Source: Burkholderiales bacterium (GTDB lineage: Bacteria > Pseudomonadota > Gammaproteobacteria > Burkholderiales > Burkholderiaceae_C). From it: a DNA stretch of 64,000 nucleotides. Positions 31,803-39,261 of this stretch are shown in pieces; the first letter of the stretch is position 1; each line of letters begins with the position of its first letter. The stretch is taken from positions 1 through 64,000 of the forward strand of contig CANHVY010000007.1 in assembly GCA_947464185.1 (NCBI GenBank). The letters are read 5' to 3'. The position numbers were made by a program, and so were the translations under genes. The notes under the pieces were generated by a model. The model was not told where the DNA came from, ran no database searches, and saw only the letters and a program-made list of their open reading frames with translations.

Positions 31803-31810
31803 CTCTCCTC
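31803..31810 (-). promoter_or_regulatory. Ribosome binding site of sapC-family gene
   Basis: GAGGAGAG on the minus strand, 7 nt before ATG 31795. It decides the start of the SapC-family gene. Confidence 0.85.
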
Positions 31811-31991
31811 GGTTCGATAGGGCTTGTGCTGCACCCAAACATGCAAGCGAACGCACTTTGCTCTGACATTGAAACTTTATCGGGCTACTCAGCCCAAGTC
31901 CCACGCCGTGACAGAAAATGTAAGAAATGAATCCGCAAAACAAAGGGAAAGCCCGTAGTCCGAGCCGAGGGGATCCGCGTGGTGGCGCCGC

Positions 31992-34100
31992 GTGCATGAC
32001 GGGCCGCGCCATCGGGTCTTCGAGCCTGGCGGACTTTCGCGGGGCGTGTCTTTGAGTTTCTGGCGCGCTGGCCTGAAGGCGCTTGCTGCGCTGGCCTTGG
32101 CCGGGTGCAGCCTGGCATCCAGTCATGCCGCCCAAGACCCGCCCGGGCGATGGGTGATCGACAGCGGCTGGGTGGCACTGCGGGATGCCTCGGGCACCTT
32201 GACGCTGGAGCAGGTACGCGACGCTGAGCTCGCCAACAGCTTCGTCCCGCAGAACGGAGCGCCCCGTCTGGGCTATCTGCGCGGCGCAGTCTGGTTACGC
32301 AACACGATCCGCCCCCCCGCCGGTGAGGTTGGCGAAGGCTTGCTGGAACTGCAGTTTCCCGCCATCGACGAGGCCACGTTGTTCTGGCCCCGGCCGGGCG
32401 GCGGGTTTGAAGAGCGCCGGGCTGGCGACCGCCACCCGATGGCGCAGCGAGATTTCGAGCACCGCAACATCGTCTTCAGGGTCAACTTCCAAGACGACAG
32501 ACCGGTGACGTTCTACCTGAAGCTGCAGGGAACGCACGTCAACAACTTCAACGTCGTGCTGTGGTCGCCGCAGCGCTTTCTGTCTGCGTCGCTGTCGGAA
32601 CAACTGCTCTGGGGACTGCTGCTGGCGCTTCACGGCGTCCTGATCCTGACCAACCTTTGGGCGTTCTATTCGACGCGCGACACCGATTCGGGCCTTTTCG
32701 CCCTGTTCATCACGGTCAGCTTCGTCAGCATTTCATTTCTCGAGGGTTTCGGGCACCAGTACCTGCTGGACGGCCATCCGGCGCTGAACGATGCCCTGGT
32801 CGTGACCTTCTGGATGCTGAGCCCGCCAGTGGCCTACCTGTTCATGCTGCGCTACGTGGGACTGATTGGGGCACATGCGACGGTGCGCTGGCCCACCTGG
32901 CTCGTGGTGGCGCTGACCAGCTGGGCGGTGGCCGTGATCGCGATAGACCAAGCGCTGCACCCCCTATGGACACGACCAGCCTACACCGCCACACAGCTCG
33001 TCAGCGTGTTCCTGCTCCCGGTGATACTGGCATGGAGGGGATGGATCCAGCACGTGCGGGCAGCTCAGCTGATGTTGCTGGCCAGCCTGCCGTCACTATT
33101 GGGGGTGGGCCTGCGACTGGGGCGCAACCTCGGCCTTCTGCCACCGCACCCGGTCACCGACAGCGCTTACTACTTCGGACTGGCCGCCTATCTGCTGCTG
33201 CTGAACTACACCGTCAGCCAGCGATACCTGACGCTGAGGAGGGAGAAGGAGGAAGCCCAAGCCCTGGCGCTGGCGACGTCAAGGCTGGCCGAGCAGGAAC
33301 TTGAGAAGCGCGTGGCGCAACGTACCGCAGACATCGAGACGGCGATGCGGCAGGTACAGACCTCGCTCGAGTTGGAGCGCAAGTTGCTCTCAGACCGTCG
33401 TGCCTTCTACGCGACGGTTTCACACGAGTTGCGAACACCGCTGGCCGTGATCAATGCCACCGCAGAGAACCTGGCCCTGCTGGATACACACGCGGAAGCA
33501 TCGACCAGCGCTCGGTACCACAAGATCCTTGACGCCAGCCAGCGCCTGAGCACGCTGCTGGACCGCTACTTGCGGCAGGACGTATTCGATCGTGGCCCGG
33601 GTTTGGAGCCCAGTTCCCCTACGGACTTGCGCCTGCTGCTGAACGACGTCATGCAAGCGGCGCGGCTGGCTGGACATGGGCAGCGGTTTCAGGTCGACGT
33701 TGCTGATGGGGCAGAGTCCTTCTTCTGCGATGAGGTCCTGACGCGGTTGGCACTGAACAGCCTGGCCGAGAACGCCGCCAAATACACGCCACCTGGCGCG
33801 ACCATCCTGGTGCGCGGCCGCGTGACGACGCTGGATGGAAGGCGCCAAGCGCTCCTGGAAATCATCGATGATGGTCCTGGGATTTCCAGCGACGACCTTC
33901 CCCACGTCCTCGAGCCGGCTTTCAGGGGGGTCAATGCCGCTGGGGTGCCGGGCACTGGCATGGGTCTGCCACTGGCACAACGGATGATCGAACTTCAGGG
34001 AGGCAGCCTTCGCCTGAACAGCGATGCCGGGTGCGGGACGCGCGCTCTGGTGGTGCTGCCCGAGCTCACCCGCAGTCCCATGGCCCTACCAGCTGGCTGA
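31992..34100 (+). CDS. Sensor histidine kinase with 7TM receptor-type module
   Basis: A 702-residue kinase. The N-terminus has a hydrophobic leader ending in a lipobox-like LALAGC or an AxA site (SSHA), then a periplasmic beta domain of the 7TMR-DISM extracellular type (GYLRGAVWLRN, ELQFPAIDEATLFWPRP). About seven hydrophobic membrane segments follow between residues ~205 and ~400, then a coiled coil (LAEQELEKRVAQRTADIE). The HisKA box SHELRTPLAVI carries the phospho-accepting His at about residue 477. The ATPase shows N-box NSLAENAAKY, G1 DDGPGIS and G2 GTGMGLPLAQRM. A GTG at 32046 is a plausible alternative start just before the leader. It faces the response regulator at 34,165 convergently and diverges from the SapC-family gene. 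Its ligand is unknown; carbohydrate sensing is common for DISMED2 but not shown here. Confidence 0.9.
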   Translation: MHDGPRHRVFEPGGLSRGVSLSFWRAGLKALAALALAGCSLASSHAAQDPPGRWVIDSGWVALRDASGTLTLEQVRDAELANSFVPQNGAPRLGYLRGAVWLRNTIRPPAGEVGEGLLELQFPAIDEATLFWPRPGGGFEERRAGDRHPMAQRDFEHRNIVFRVNFQDDRPVTFYLKLQGTHVNNFNVVLWSPQRFLSASLSEQLLWGLLLALHGVLILTNLWAFYSTRDTDSGLFALFITVSFVSISFLEGFGHQYLLDGHPALNDALVVTFWMLSPPVAYLFMLRYVGLIGAHATVRWPTWLVVALTSWAVAVIAIDQALHPLWTRPAYTATQLVSVFLLPVILAWRGWIQHVRAAQLMLLASLPSLLGVGLRLGRNLGLLPPHPVTDSAYYFGLAAYLLLLNYTVSQRYLTLRREKEEAQALALATSRLAEQELEKRVAQRTADIETAMRQVQTSLELERKLLSDRRAFYATVSHELRTPLAVINATAENLALLDTHAEASTSARYHKILDASQRLSTLLDRYLRQDVFDRGPGLEPSSPTDLRLLLNDVMQAARLAGHGQRFQVDVADGAESFFCDEVLTRLALNSLAENAAKYTPPGATILVRGRVTTLDGRRQALLEIIDDGPGISSDDLPHVLEPAFRGVNAAGVPGTGMGLPLAQRMIELQGGSLRLNSDAGCGTRALVVLPELTRSPMALPAG

Positions 34101-34164
34101 GTGGCTGCCGTGAGCCCGAACCTGGCTGCCATGAAGCGCCGACCAGACACACTGCAACCCTTCC

Positions 34165-34824
34165 TCACCTGCGCTCGATGACCCCGAGAAACCCATAGCC
34201 CTCGCGGCGCAAAGTCTTCAGGGGCAGTTCGCGCCCAACCTCACGACGCCACCTGGAGCGCAGGCGACTGACCAAGGTATCAAGCCGCCTCAGGTCGTAG
34301 CTGGACCAATCTTGCCCCAAGGCCTCGACCAATTGGCGCTTCGATGCCGGCTCTGCCCCGGCCTCGCACAAACGCCGTACCAGGGTCATCTCCTGCGGTG
34401 TCAGATTTATGGAGCGACCTTCGGGGTCGCTGAGCCGGCCCGCGTTGGCGTCCAGAATCCACTCACTGCCCACGCGTCGCAACAGCGCATCGATGATGGC
34501 GCCGAGTTCGAGAAGGCCAAATGGTTTGACCAGATAGTGGTCAGCGCCGTACCTCAGGCCATCAAGCCGGTCCTCGAGTTGCCCTCGAGCCGTCAGCATG
34601 ATGATTCCGACCTGGGACGACTGCTCACGCACCATTCGCGCAGCGTCAAGGCCGCTACCATCGGGCAGCATCAAGTCCAGCAGGCATATGCGAGCCTGCG
34701 GCACCAACGGTACGAAGTCGGCCAAGGTACCCGCCTGCAGCACGCGGTGCCCGCGATTGCACAGGAAATCGGCCACCTCTTCCCGCAGCGCCAACTCGTC
34801 TTCCAACAGCAAGATCGTTGGCAT
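34165..34824 (-). CDS. OmpR/PhoB-family response regulator
   Basis: A 219-residue two-domain regulator. The receiver domain (1-~115) has the acidic pair E8-D9, phospho-acceptor D50 in CLLDLMLPDGSG, the conserved Thr in IIMLTARG and the Lys in YLVKPFG. The C-terminal winged helix contains INLTPQEMTLVRRL, a recognition-helix region RRLDTLVSRLRSRW and the terminal hairpin LKTLRREGYGFLG. It is encoded tail-to-tail with the 7TM sensor kinase, leaving 64 nt between stops, so pairing with that kinase is likely but not cotranscription. Confidence 0.9.
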   Translation of the reverse strand: MPTILLLEDELALREEVADFLCNRGHRVLQAGTLADFVPLVPQARICLLDLMLPDGSGLDAARMVREQSSQVGIIMLTARGQLEDRLDGLRYGADHYLVKPFGLLELGAIIDALLRRVGSEWILDANAGRLSDPEGRSINLTPQEMTLVRRLCEAGAEPASKRQLVEALGQDWSSYDLRRLDTLVSRLRSRWRREVGRELPLKTLRREGYGFLGVIERR

Positions 34825-35095
34825 CTCAGGGGACCCTGCTCATGGGCCCCGCACCTGAAGTTCTCTCACAGAGTTCGGCTCCATCACGGTGAAAAAGGGT
34901 GCTCCGGCGAACGTTGTTGCAGGCCTTGGAAAACGCTGCCGCGATCGCATGCCCGCTGATGCCACGAGAATATCAAACTCGCAGACGTGCACCCTGGACA
35001 GTCGGGGTCTGGCGACGTCCAAGCGAGGGGGCCTGTTCCACGGGACATGACACGGAATCGCGCGCAGGTTCCATTTCGATCACGAAAGTCGAGCC

Positions 35096-36628
35096 TTGAA
35101 GCTTCTCGCACTTGCATTGCCCCACCACGACGCGAGCATCGCTGCACTGGACGGCAGCCGCGTTCGATACATCAAGCTGGAACGCACACGCCAGCAGAAG
35201 AGATACAGCCCCGGCAGCGTACTCGAGTGGCGGCGAATCGCTGAGCAAGCGTTCGGGCTGTCCGGCAGCGACGTGGATGACTTCGTCTTCTGCATCGACC
35301 CTGGCGCATTGCCGAAGCAGGTTACTGGCGACACAGCAGAAAACACGCTCGAACAGTTGGCACGCGGCACCTCCCCGGCGCTTGCGTTAAGCCCGGCCCT
35401 GTGCCAGTTCTTCCAGGTGCCCCACGGCTGGCTCATCAGCCACCACTTTGCGCACTCGCTCGACCACTGGATGCTCGGCTCAGGCGAAGCTGATGTACGC
35501 ATCGTCATTGACGGCCTGGGCGATGGTCGCCCGTGGAGCGTTTACCGGGGTGACACCCTGGTGGCAGGCGGCGATATTCGCCGCGGCTCCATTGGCTGGG
35601 GCATCAGGGAGGCCGGCAAGCTGCTGGACGTCAGCTACGGACATTACAACGACATCGCCGGCAAGGTCATGGGGCTGCAGGCGTATGGAAAGGTTGACAC
35701 CGGATTCCTGCAGACTCTGGAACGCTTCGGGATGGAAGATATCGCTGAGATCTGGTCTGTCGAGCATTGGAAGCGTCACCGTGGGGACGCATTGGTGGCG
35801 CGCTGGAGCCTGCTGGACTGGATTGCAACGGTCCACCATCGGATGGAAGCGGTCCTGGTGGACTTCTTCGCCCGGTATGCGCGGCCGGATGAGGTGATTG
35901 CCTATTCCGGCGGCGTTGCGCAGAACGTGGTCTGGAACTCGGCGTTGCGCGAGAAGTTTCCGCAACTGCAGGTTCCTCCCCACGCCTCGGACGAAGGACT
36001 GAGCCTTGGTGCGCTGGAGTGGCTGCGCCGTCATCATGCGCTTCCCAGACTGCAGATCGACCACTTCCCCTACTCTCAAGATGACGAGGCGCCGCCGACC
36101 GGACCGTCCCCGCATACCCTGGAAAGGGTCGCCGATCTTCTGGCCCGCGGCAGGAGCGTGGGTTGGTACCAGGGACGCGGAGAGATCGGCCCGCGCGCCC
36201 TGGGCCATCGATCCATCTTCATCGATCCCCGACTTCCGGATGCCCGTTCTCGCTTGAACCGCATCAAGCGCAGAGAGGCCTACAGGCCGTTTGGCGCCAG
36301 TGTGCTTGACGAACACTTCGACGCGCACTTCGAAGGCGCGGCTGACGAATTCATGCTTTACGCCTGCCGTGTGACCAATCCCGCGCTCGCGTCGATTGGT
36401 CATGTGGATGGCTCGTCAAGGGTGCAGCGGGTGACTGCCCGAAACCAACTCTTGCGGGGCCTGCTGGGCGCCTTCATGGAACGGACCGGGTGCCCGGTTC
36501 TGGCCAATACCAGCCTGAACATCGCGGGCAAGCCGCTCGCGGCGTTTCCTGAGAACGCGCGGCAAGTCTTTCACGACACCGATATCGATGCGATGGTGAT
36601 CGGAGACGAACTGCTGTTGAAGCCCTGA
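35096..36628 (+). CDS. NodU/CmcH/TobZ-family carbamoyltransferase
   Basis: A 510-residue product of the O-carbamoyltransferase family, which moves a carbamoyl group from carbamoyl phosphate, via an adenylate, to a hydroxyl of a sugar or small molecule. The N-terminal Kae1-like domain starts with MKLLALALPHHDASIAAL and has HHFAH (116-120), the metal-binding His pair region. IDGLGDG, GKVMGLQAYG and YSGGVAQNVVWN mark the nucleotide-binding core. The C-terminal domain carries GRGEIGPRALGHRSI (about 360-375), AYRPFGASVL and NTSLNIAGKPL (~471). The start is TTG at 35,096: it is the first usual initiation codon after an in-frame stop and the protein N-terminus fits the family. Its acceptor is unknown. 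A perfect 8-bp inverted repeat follows the stop at 36,630-36,656. The gene stands alone on its strand, tail-to-tail with the oxygenase pair. Confidence 0.88.
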   Translation: MKLLALALPHHDASIAALDGSRVRYIKLERTRQQKRYSPGSVLEWRRIAEQAFGLSGSDVDDFVFCIDPGALPKQVTGDTAENTLEQLARGTSPALALSPALCQFFQVPHGWLISHHFAHSLDHWMLGSGEADVRIVIDGLGDGRPWSVYRGDTLVAGGDIRRGSIGWGIREAGKLLDVSYGHYNDIAGKVMGLQAYGKVDTGFLQTLERFGMEDIAEIWSVEHWKRHRGDALVARWSLLDWIATVHHRMEAVLVDFFARYARPDEVIAYSGGVAQNVVWNSALREKFPQLQVPPHASDEGLSLGALEWLRRHHALPRLQIDHFPYSQDDEAPPTGPSPHTLERVADLLARGRSVGWYQGRGEIGPRALGHRSIFIDPRLPDARSRLNRIKRREAYRPFGASVLDEHFDAHFEGAADEFMLYACRVTNPALASIGHVDGSSRVQRVTARNQLLRGLLGAFMERTGCPVLANTSLNIAGKPLAAFPENARQVFHDTDIDAMVIGDELLLKP

Positions 36629-36629
36629 C

Positions 36630-36656
36630 GTGCCGAGTGGCTCACGATCTCGGCAC
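36630..36656 (+). terminator. Possible terminator hairpin after the carbamoyltransferase gene
   Basis: GTGCCGAG and CTCGGCAC form a perfect 8-bp stem with an 11-nt loop, 1 nt after the stop. There is no T-run on either side, so an intrinsic terminator is only possible. It lies between convergent genes. Confidence 0.4.
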
Positions 36657-36704
36657 AGCCTGCAGGACTTCAAGCCACCCCGGCGGTAAACGCAAGGCGC
36701 AGGT

Positions 36705-37220
36705 TCAGGCTTCAGCGTTCAGCCAGTTGAGATTCAAGACAAGGCGGTATGGGGCGTCGGTACAGGAAGCCCCCGTGTGCCGCAAACTTGAGTCAAACAC
36801 GACGAACCGGTTCGCCGCACTTTGAACGCGAGTGCCGTCCTCAAACAAGGTGTAGCCGTTGTTGTCGTTCAGGTACAGGATCCCCGTGGATGCATCAGGT
36901 CGGCGGACATCCACATGGAGCCCGTACTCGAGGTGCCTGTCAAGCGGCCTGGTGAGATTGGCCTTCACCCGCAGCAAGCGCACCGGGCCGAGCCGGTCCG
37001 CCACGGCCTCGAGCATGGGAAGCGCCGGGGACCGGTACGGCTTGCGCGACTGCCAGTGAACGAAACCGTGAACCCATTGCAGGTTCTCGGAAGCCGCCAT
37101 GTCTGGCGAGGCTCCGCTGGACAGGATGGGAACGCATTGCCAGGGAAAGTCGCTCGCCAGCATTCCGTCCCTCAACGCGATCAGCTCCGCCGGTTGGAGG
37201 AAACCATCGATGATCTTCAC
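36705..37220 (-). CDS. 2OG-Fe(II) oxygenase (prolyl-4-hydroxylase-like)
   Basis: A 171-residue single-domain oxygenase. The double-stranded beta-helix iron triad is visible as H102 and D104 (LHVDVRRP) and H148 (LRHTGAS), with R159 (PYRLVLNLNW) placed to bind the 2-oxoglutarate carboxylate. TGILYLNDNNGYTLFEDGT gives the core strands. Members hydroxylate protein side chains or small molecules using O2 and 2-oxoglutarate. The start is a GTG whose GTGA overlaps the stop of the upstream JmjC gene by 4 nt, so the two are translationally coupled. Substrate unknown; neighbouring SapC and the giant protein make a protein substrate plausible, as inference. Confidence 0.85.
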   Translation of the reverse strand: MKIIDGFLQPAELIALRDGMLASDFPWQCVPILSSGASPDMAASENLQWVHGFVHWQSRKPYRSPALPMLEAVADRLGPVRLLRVKANLTRPLDRHLEYGLHVDVRRPDASTGILYLNDNNGYTLFEDGTRVQSAANRFVVFDSSLRHTGASCTDAPYRLVLNLNWLNAEA

Positions 37221-38131
37221 GGGACATGGTCAGGCTGACCGACGGGAAGCGCATAACGTGGCCTGACTCGACGACCGGCGAGCAGGTCGTCGAGCATCTT
37301 CGAAGCGAGACCTTCTCCAGCGCGTGCTGCCATCATCTGCACGACGCTTTCAAGATGCGCTGCCAGGGCTCGGGAGCCAAGATGAAGGTCGTAAAGCGGC
37401 TTGTCCGACACTCCTGGTGTGCAAATGGACCGGGCCAGCATGTGGGCGAGGTGCTCGATGCTCACGTGAACCAGAGCCAGCGTCAGGTGCAGGCAGGGTC
37501 CGGCTTCAGCCAGCGCCTCATGCGACCAGCCCTGCGGCACATAGAGCAAGTCACCAGGATTCAAGAGGAAATGCTGAAGGTCCGGCCCACCGGTTCTTGA
37601 CGCCGCAGCAGGCCTGCCGACCGACCACCGCTTGCTTCCGAAGAGGTGAACGACCAAGACGTCATGGGTGTCCTCATGACGAGGAAATCCCGCGGCACCT
37701 GCAGATGAACAGTACAGATTGGCCTGAACCCTGACAGGCAGTGCCGATTCGATGGACTCCGCCAAAGCCCCCACAGCAGGAATGACGCCATCGATGCCGC
37801 TGGCCATCAGCGTGGCCCCCGCCTTCAGCGCCTTCGAGACGCGCTCAGAATCAGGACGCCACACGGTGCCTGACGAGGACTCGTGAGGACTGCAGTACTC
37901 CGGCGTGGGCACGGGCCTGCCGTGCAACCCCAGGCGGAGGTTGCGGTCATCCCAGGCTCGGACACAGCCGAGAGCCTGGTTGACGTCATTCCAATCGATG
38001 ATCCGGCGCCGTGAACGATCATCAGGAGACCCGTGCCACGGACCGCACCCGTAAGCCGAAGACAAGAAGCCTTCAACGGTGCAGGGATGCATCAGGCCGC
38101 GGAAGGGATCAGCTTGGAAGTCGTCAACCAT
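37217..38131 (-). CDS. JmjC/cupin_4-type Fe(II) oxygenase
   Basis: From the ATG at 38,131 the product has 304 residues. It resembles the JmjC/ROX (cupin_4) oxygenases. The metal triad is H152 and D154 in RHEDTHDVLVVHLFGSKRW plus H204 in GDLLYVPQGWSHEA. A helical C-terminal part follows (residues ~215-304). ROX enzymes hydroxylate ribosomal proteins; other cupin-like JmjC proteins in proteobacteria sit near SapC and halogenase genes and have unknown targets. The frame is open upstream to 38,422, but that extension overlaps the divergent nucleotidyltransferase and reads as non-conserved, so the shorter start is preferred. It overlaps the 2OG oxygenase gene by 4 nt. Confidence 0.83.
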   Translation of the reverse strand: MVDDFQADPFRGLMHPCTVEGFLSSAYGCGPWHGSPDDRSRRRIIDWNDVNQALGCVRAWDDRNLRLGLHGRPVPTPEYCSPHESSSGTVWRPDSERVSKALKAGATLMASGIDGVIPAVGALAESIESALPVRVQANLYCSSAGAAGFPRHEDTHDVLVVHLFGSKRWSVGRPAAASRTGGPDLQHFLLNPGDLLYVPQGWSHEALAEAGPCLHLTLALVHVSIEHLAHMLARSICTPGVSDKPLYDLHLGSRALAAHLESVVQMMAARAGEGLASKMLDDLLAGRRVRPRYALPVGQPDHVP

Positions 38132-38239
38132 GGACCGCGCATGTTGAAAATGGCCTGCCCCATCATACGATTGGCGATGCCTGAGCCGCATTCTCCAGAC
38201 GCCCTTTAGGGGTGCGCCAACTTGCTTGCCCGCGCCCCG

Positions 38240-39073
38240 ATGAGCATAGATGGACATGAAAAAAGACAGGCCGTGATTCGGCCGATCGGTGCGTCGCAGC
38301 CTGTCGACGCGGGGGGCTTCATCGTCAACACCTGTGCCGCTGACCTGATCGGGGAGCCCTGGAGCCGCCTTGTCAGCCACCTCCTGGTCCAATGCCTGGA
38401 AGAGTTGGGCCCTTCGCTGCACAGTCTGCAGCTTCGAGGGTCGGTGCCCAGGGGCATCGCAGTGGAGGGCATATCGGACCTTGACGTGTTCTGCATCACG
38501 GATGGGCGGCTCCCGCAGGCTTCGGCCTGGATCGACCGAATGGCGCGCCGCCTACAAGCGCTGCATCCCTTCTGCCGTGGCCTGGACTTGAGGGTCTGGC
38601 CGCTGTGCGATCTGGTCGGGCTTCCATCTGGCCACCCAGCGCGGTTCCTCTTGAAGACGCAAGGTCTGTGCATATGGGGGCCGGACGTGACAGCAGACTG
38701 GCCCCCTGTCCCGCTTGAGCATGCTCAGATCGCCCTGAAGGCCTTGCCCGTCGCGCTGGAGCGCATGCGGATGGCGATCGCACGGCGCTCACCTGCTGAT
38801 GAGGCACTGATGGTCGCGCGCTGCCGCTGGTTGGCCAAGAAAGTCGTTCGTGCAGGTTTCGAACTGGTGGCGCCACTTGAGCGAGCCTACACAAGAGACC
38901 TGCACCCTTGCTGGCAGGGGTTCGCTCGCCATCACCCAGCGCTGACAACACCCATGGAAGAAGTGCTGTTGCTCGCGATCAGGCCCACTGCCCGCACCAG
39001 CTTACTGAGGAAAATCCTGGAACTGGGAGAACAAGTTCTGCTTGAAGCCCGCAGGAGCGACAGGCCGCTCTGA
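38240..39073 (+). CDS. Nucleotidyltransferase-like protein
   Basis: A 277-residue product from ATG 38,240 (TTG 38,222 would add six residues). The pattern LRGSVPRGIAVEGISDLDVF has the GS...DxD signature of the polymerase-beta/MNT nucleotidyltransferase fold, which transfers nucleotides to small molecules or proteins. The rest is helical (ALKALPVALERMRMAIARR; CRWLAKKVVRAGFELVAPLE), typical of aminoglycoside-type nucleotidyltransferases with a substrate-binding helical domain. No specific family is assigned. It is transcribed divergently from the JmjC/2OG pair, leaving about 108 nt that should hold both promoters. Confidence 0.7.
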   Translation: MSIDGHEKRQAVIRPIGASQPVDAGGFIVNTCAADLIGEPWSRLVSHLLVQCLEELGPSLHSLQLRGSVPRGIAVEGISDLDVFCITDGRLPQASAWIDRMARRLQALHPFCRGLDLRVWPLCDLVGLPSGHPARFLLKTQGLCIWGPDVTADWPPVPLEHAQIALKALPVALERMRMAIARRSPADEALMVARCRWLAKKVVRAGFELVAPLERAYTRDLHPCWQGFARHHPALTTPMEEVLLLAIRPTARTSLLRKILELGEQVLLEARRSDRPL

Positions 39074-39155
39074 CCGACGGGGCGTCATTGTGGGACAACG
39101 ATGAAGGCTGACTCCGGGTCCGGCTGTGCCGGCCACGAAGCATGCGAGAAGTGGT

Positions 39156-39232
39156 TGGGGTGGCTGATGGGACTCGAACCCACGACGACCAGAATCACAA
39201 TCTGGGACTCTACCAACTGAGCTACAGCCACC
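39156..39232 (-). tRNA. tRNA-His (GTG)
   Basis: A 77-nt cloverleaf on the minus strand starts GGTGGCTGTAGC and ends AGCCACCCCA, with the CCA encoded and the extra G-1/C73 pair typical of tRNA-His. The anticodon loop TTGTGAT has anticodon GTG within stem CCAGA/TCTGG. It lies just downstream of ppiD on the same strand. Confidence 0.97.
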
Positions 39233-39246
39233 GCAGAGACGGACGA

Positions 39247-39252
39247 ATTATA
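39247..39252 (-). promoter_or_regulatory. -10 box for tRNA-His
   Basis: A perfect TATAAT on the minus strand, 14 nt before the tRNA-His 5' end and just after the ppiD stop. No good -35 hexamer is seen 16-18 nt upstream, so the promoter is probable but incomplete. Confidence 0.5.
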
Positions 39253-39261
39253 GCGCCGCCA

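Noticed and set aside
36705-37220. Reading the 171-residue oxygenase as a truncated pseudogene
   Set aside because: All iron ligands and the 2-oxoglutarate Arg are present and single-domain members of this size are normal.
38132-38422. Longer JmjC start giving 401 residues
   Set aside because: The extra 97 residues overlap the divergent nucleotidyltransferase and look non-conserved and basic; ATG 38,131 gives a normal family length.
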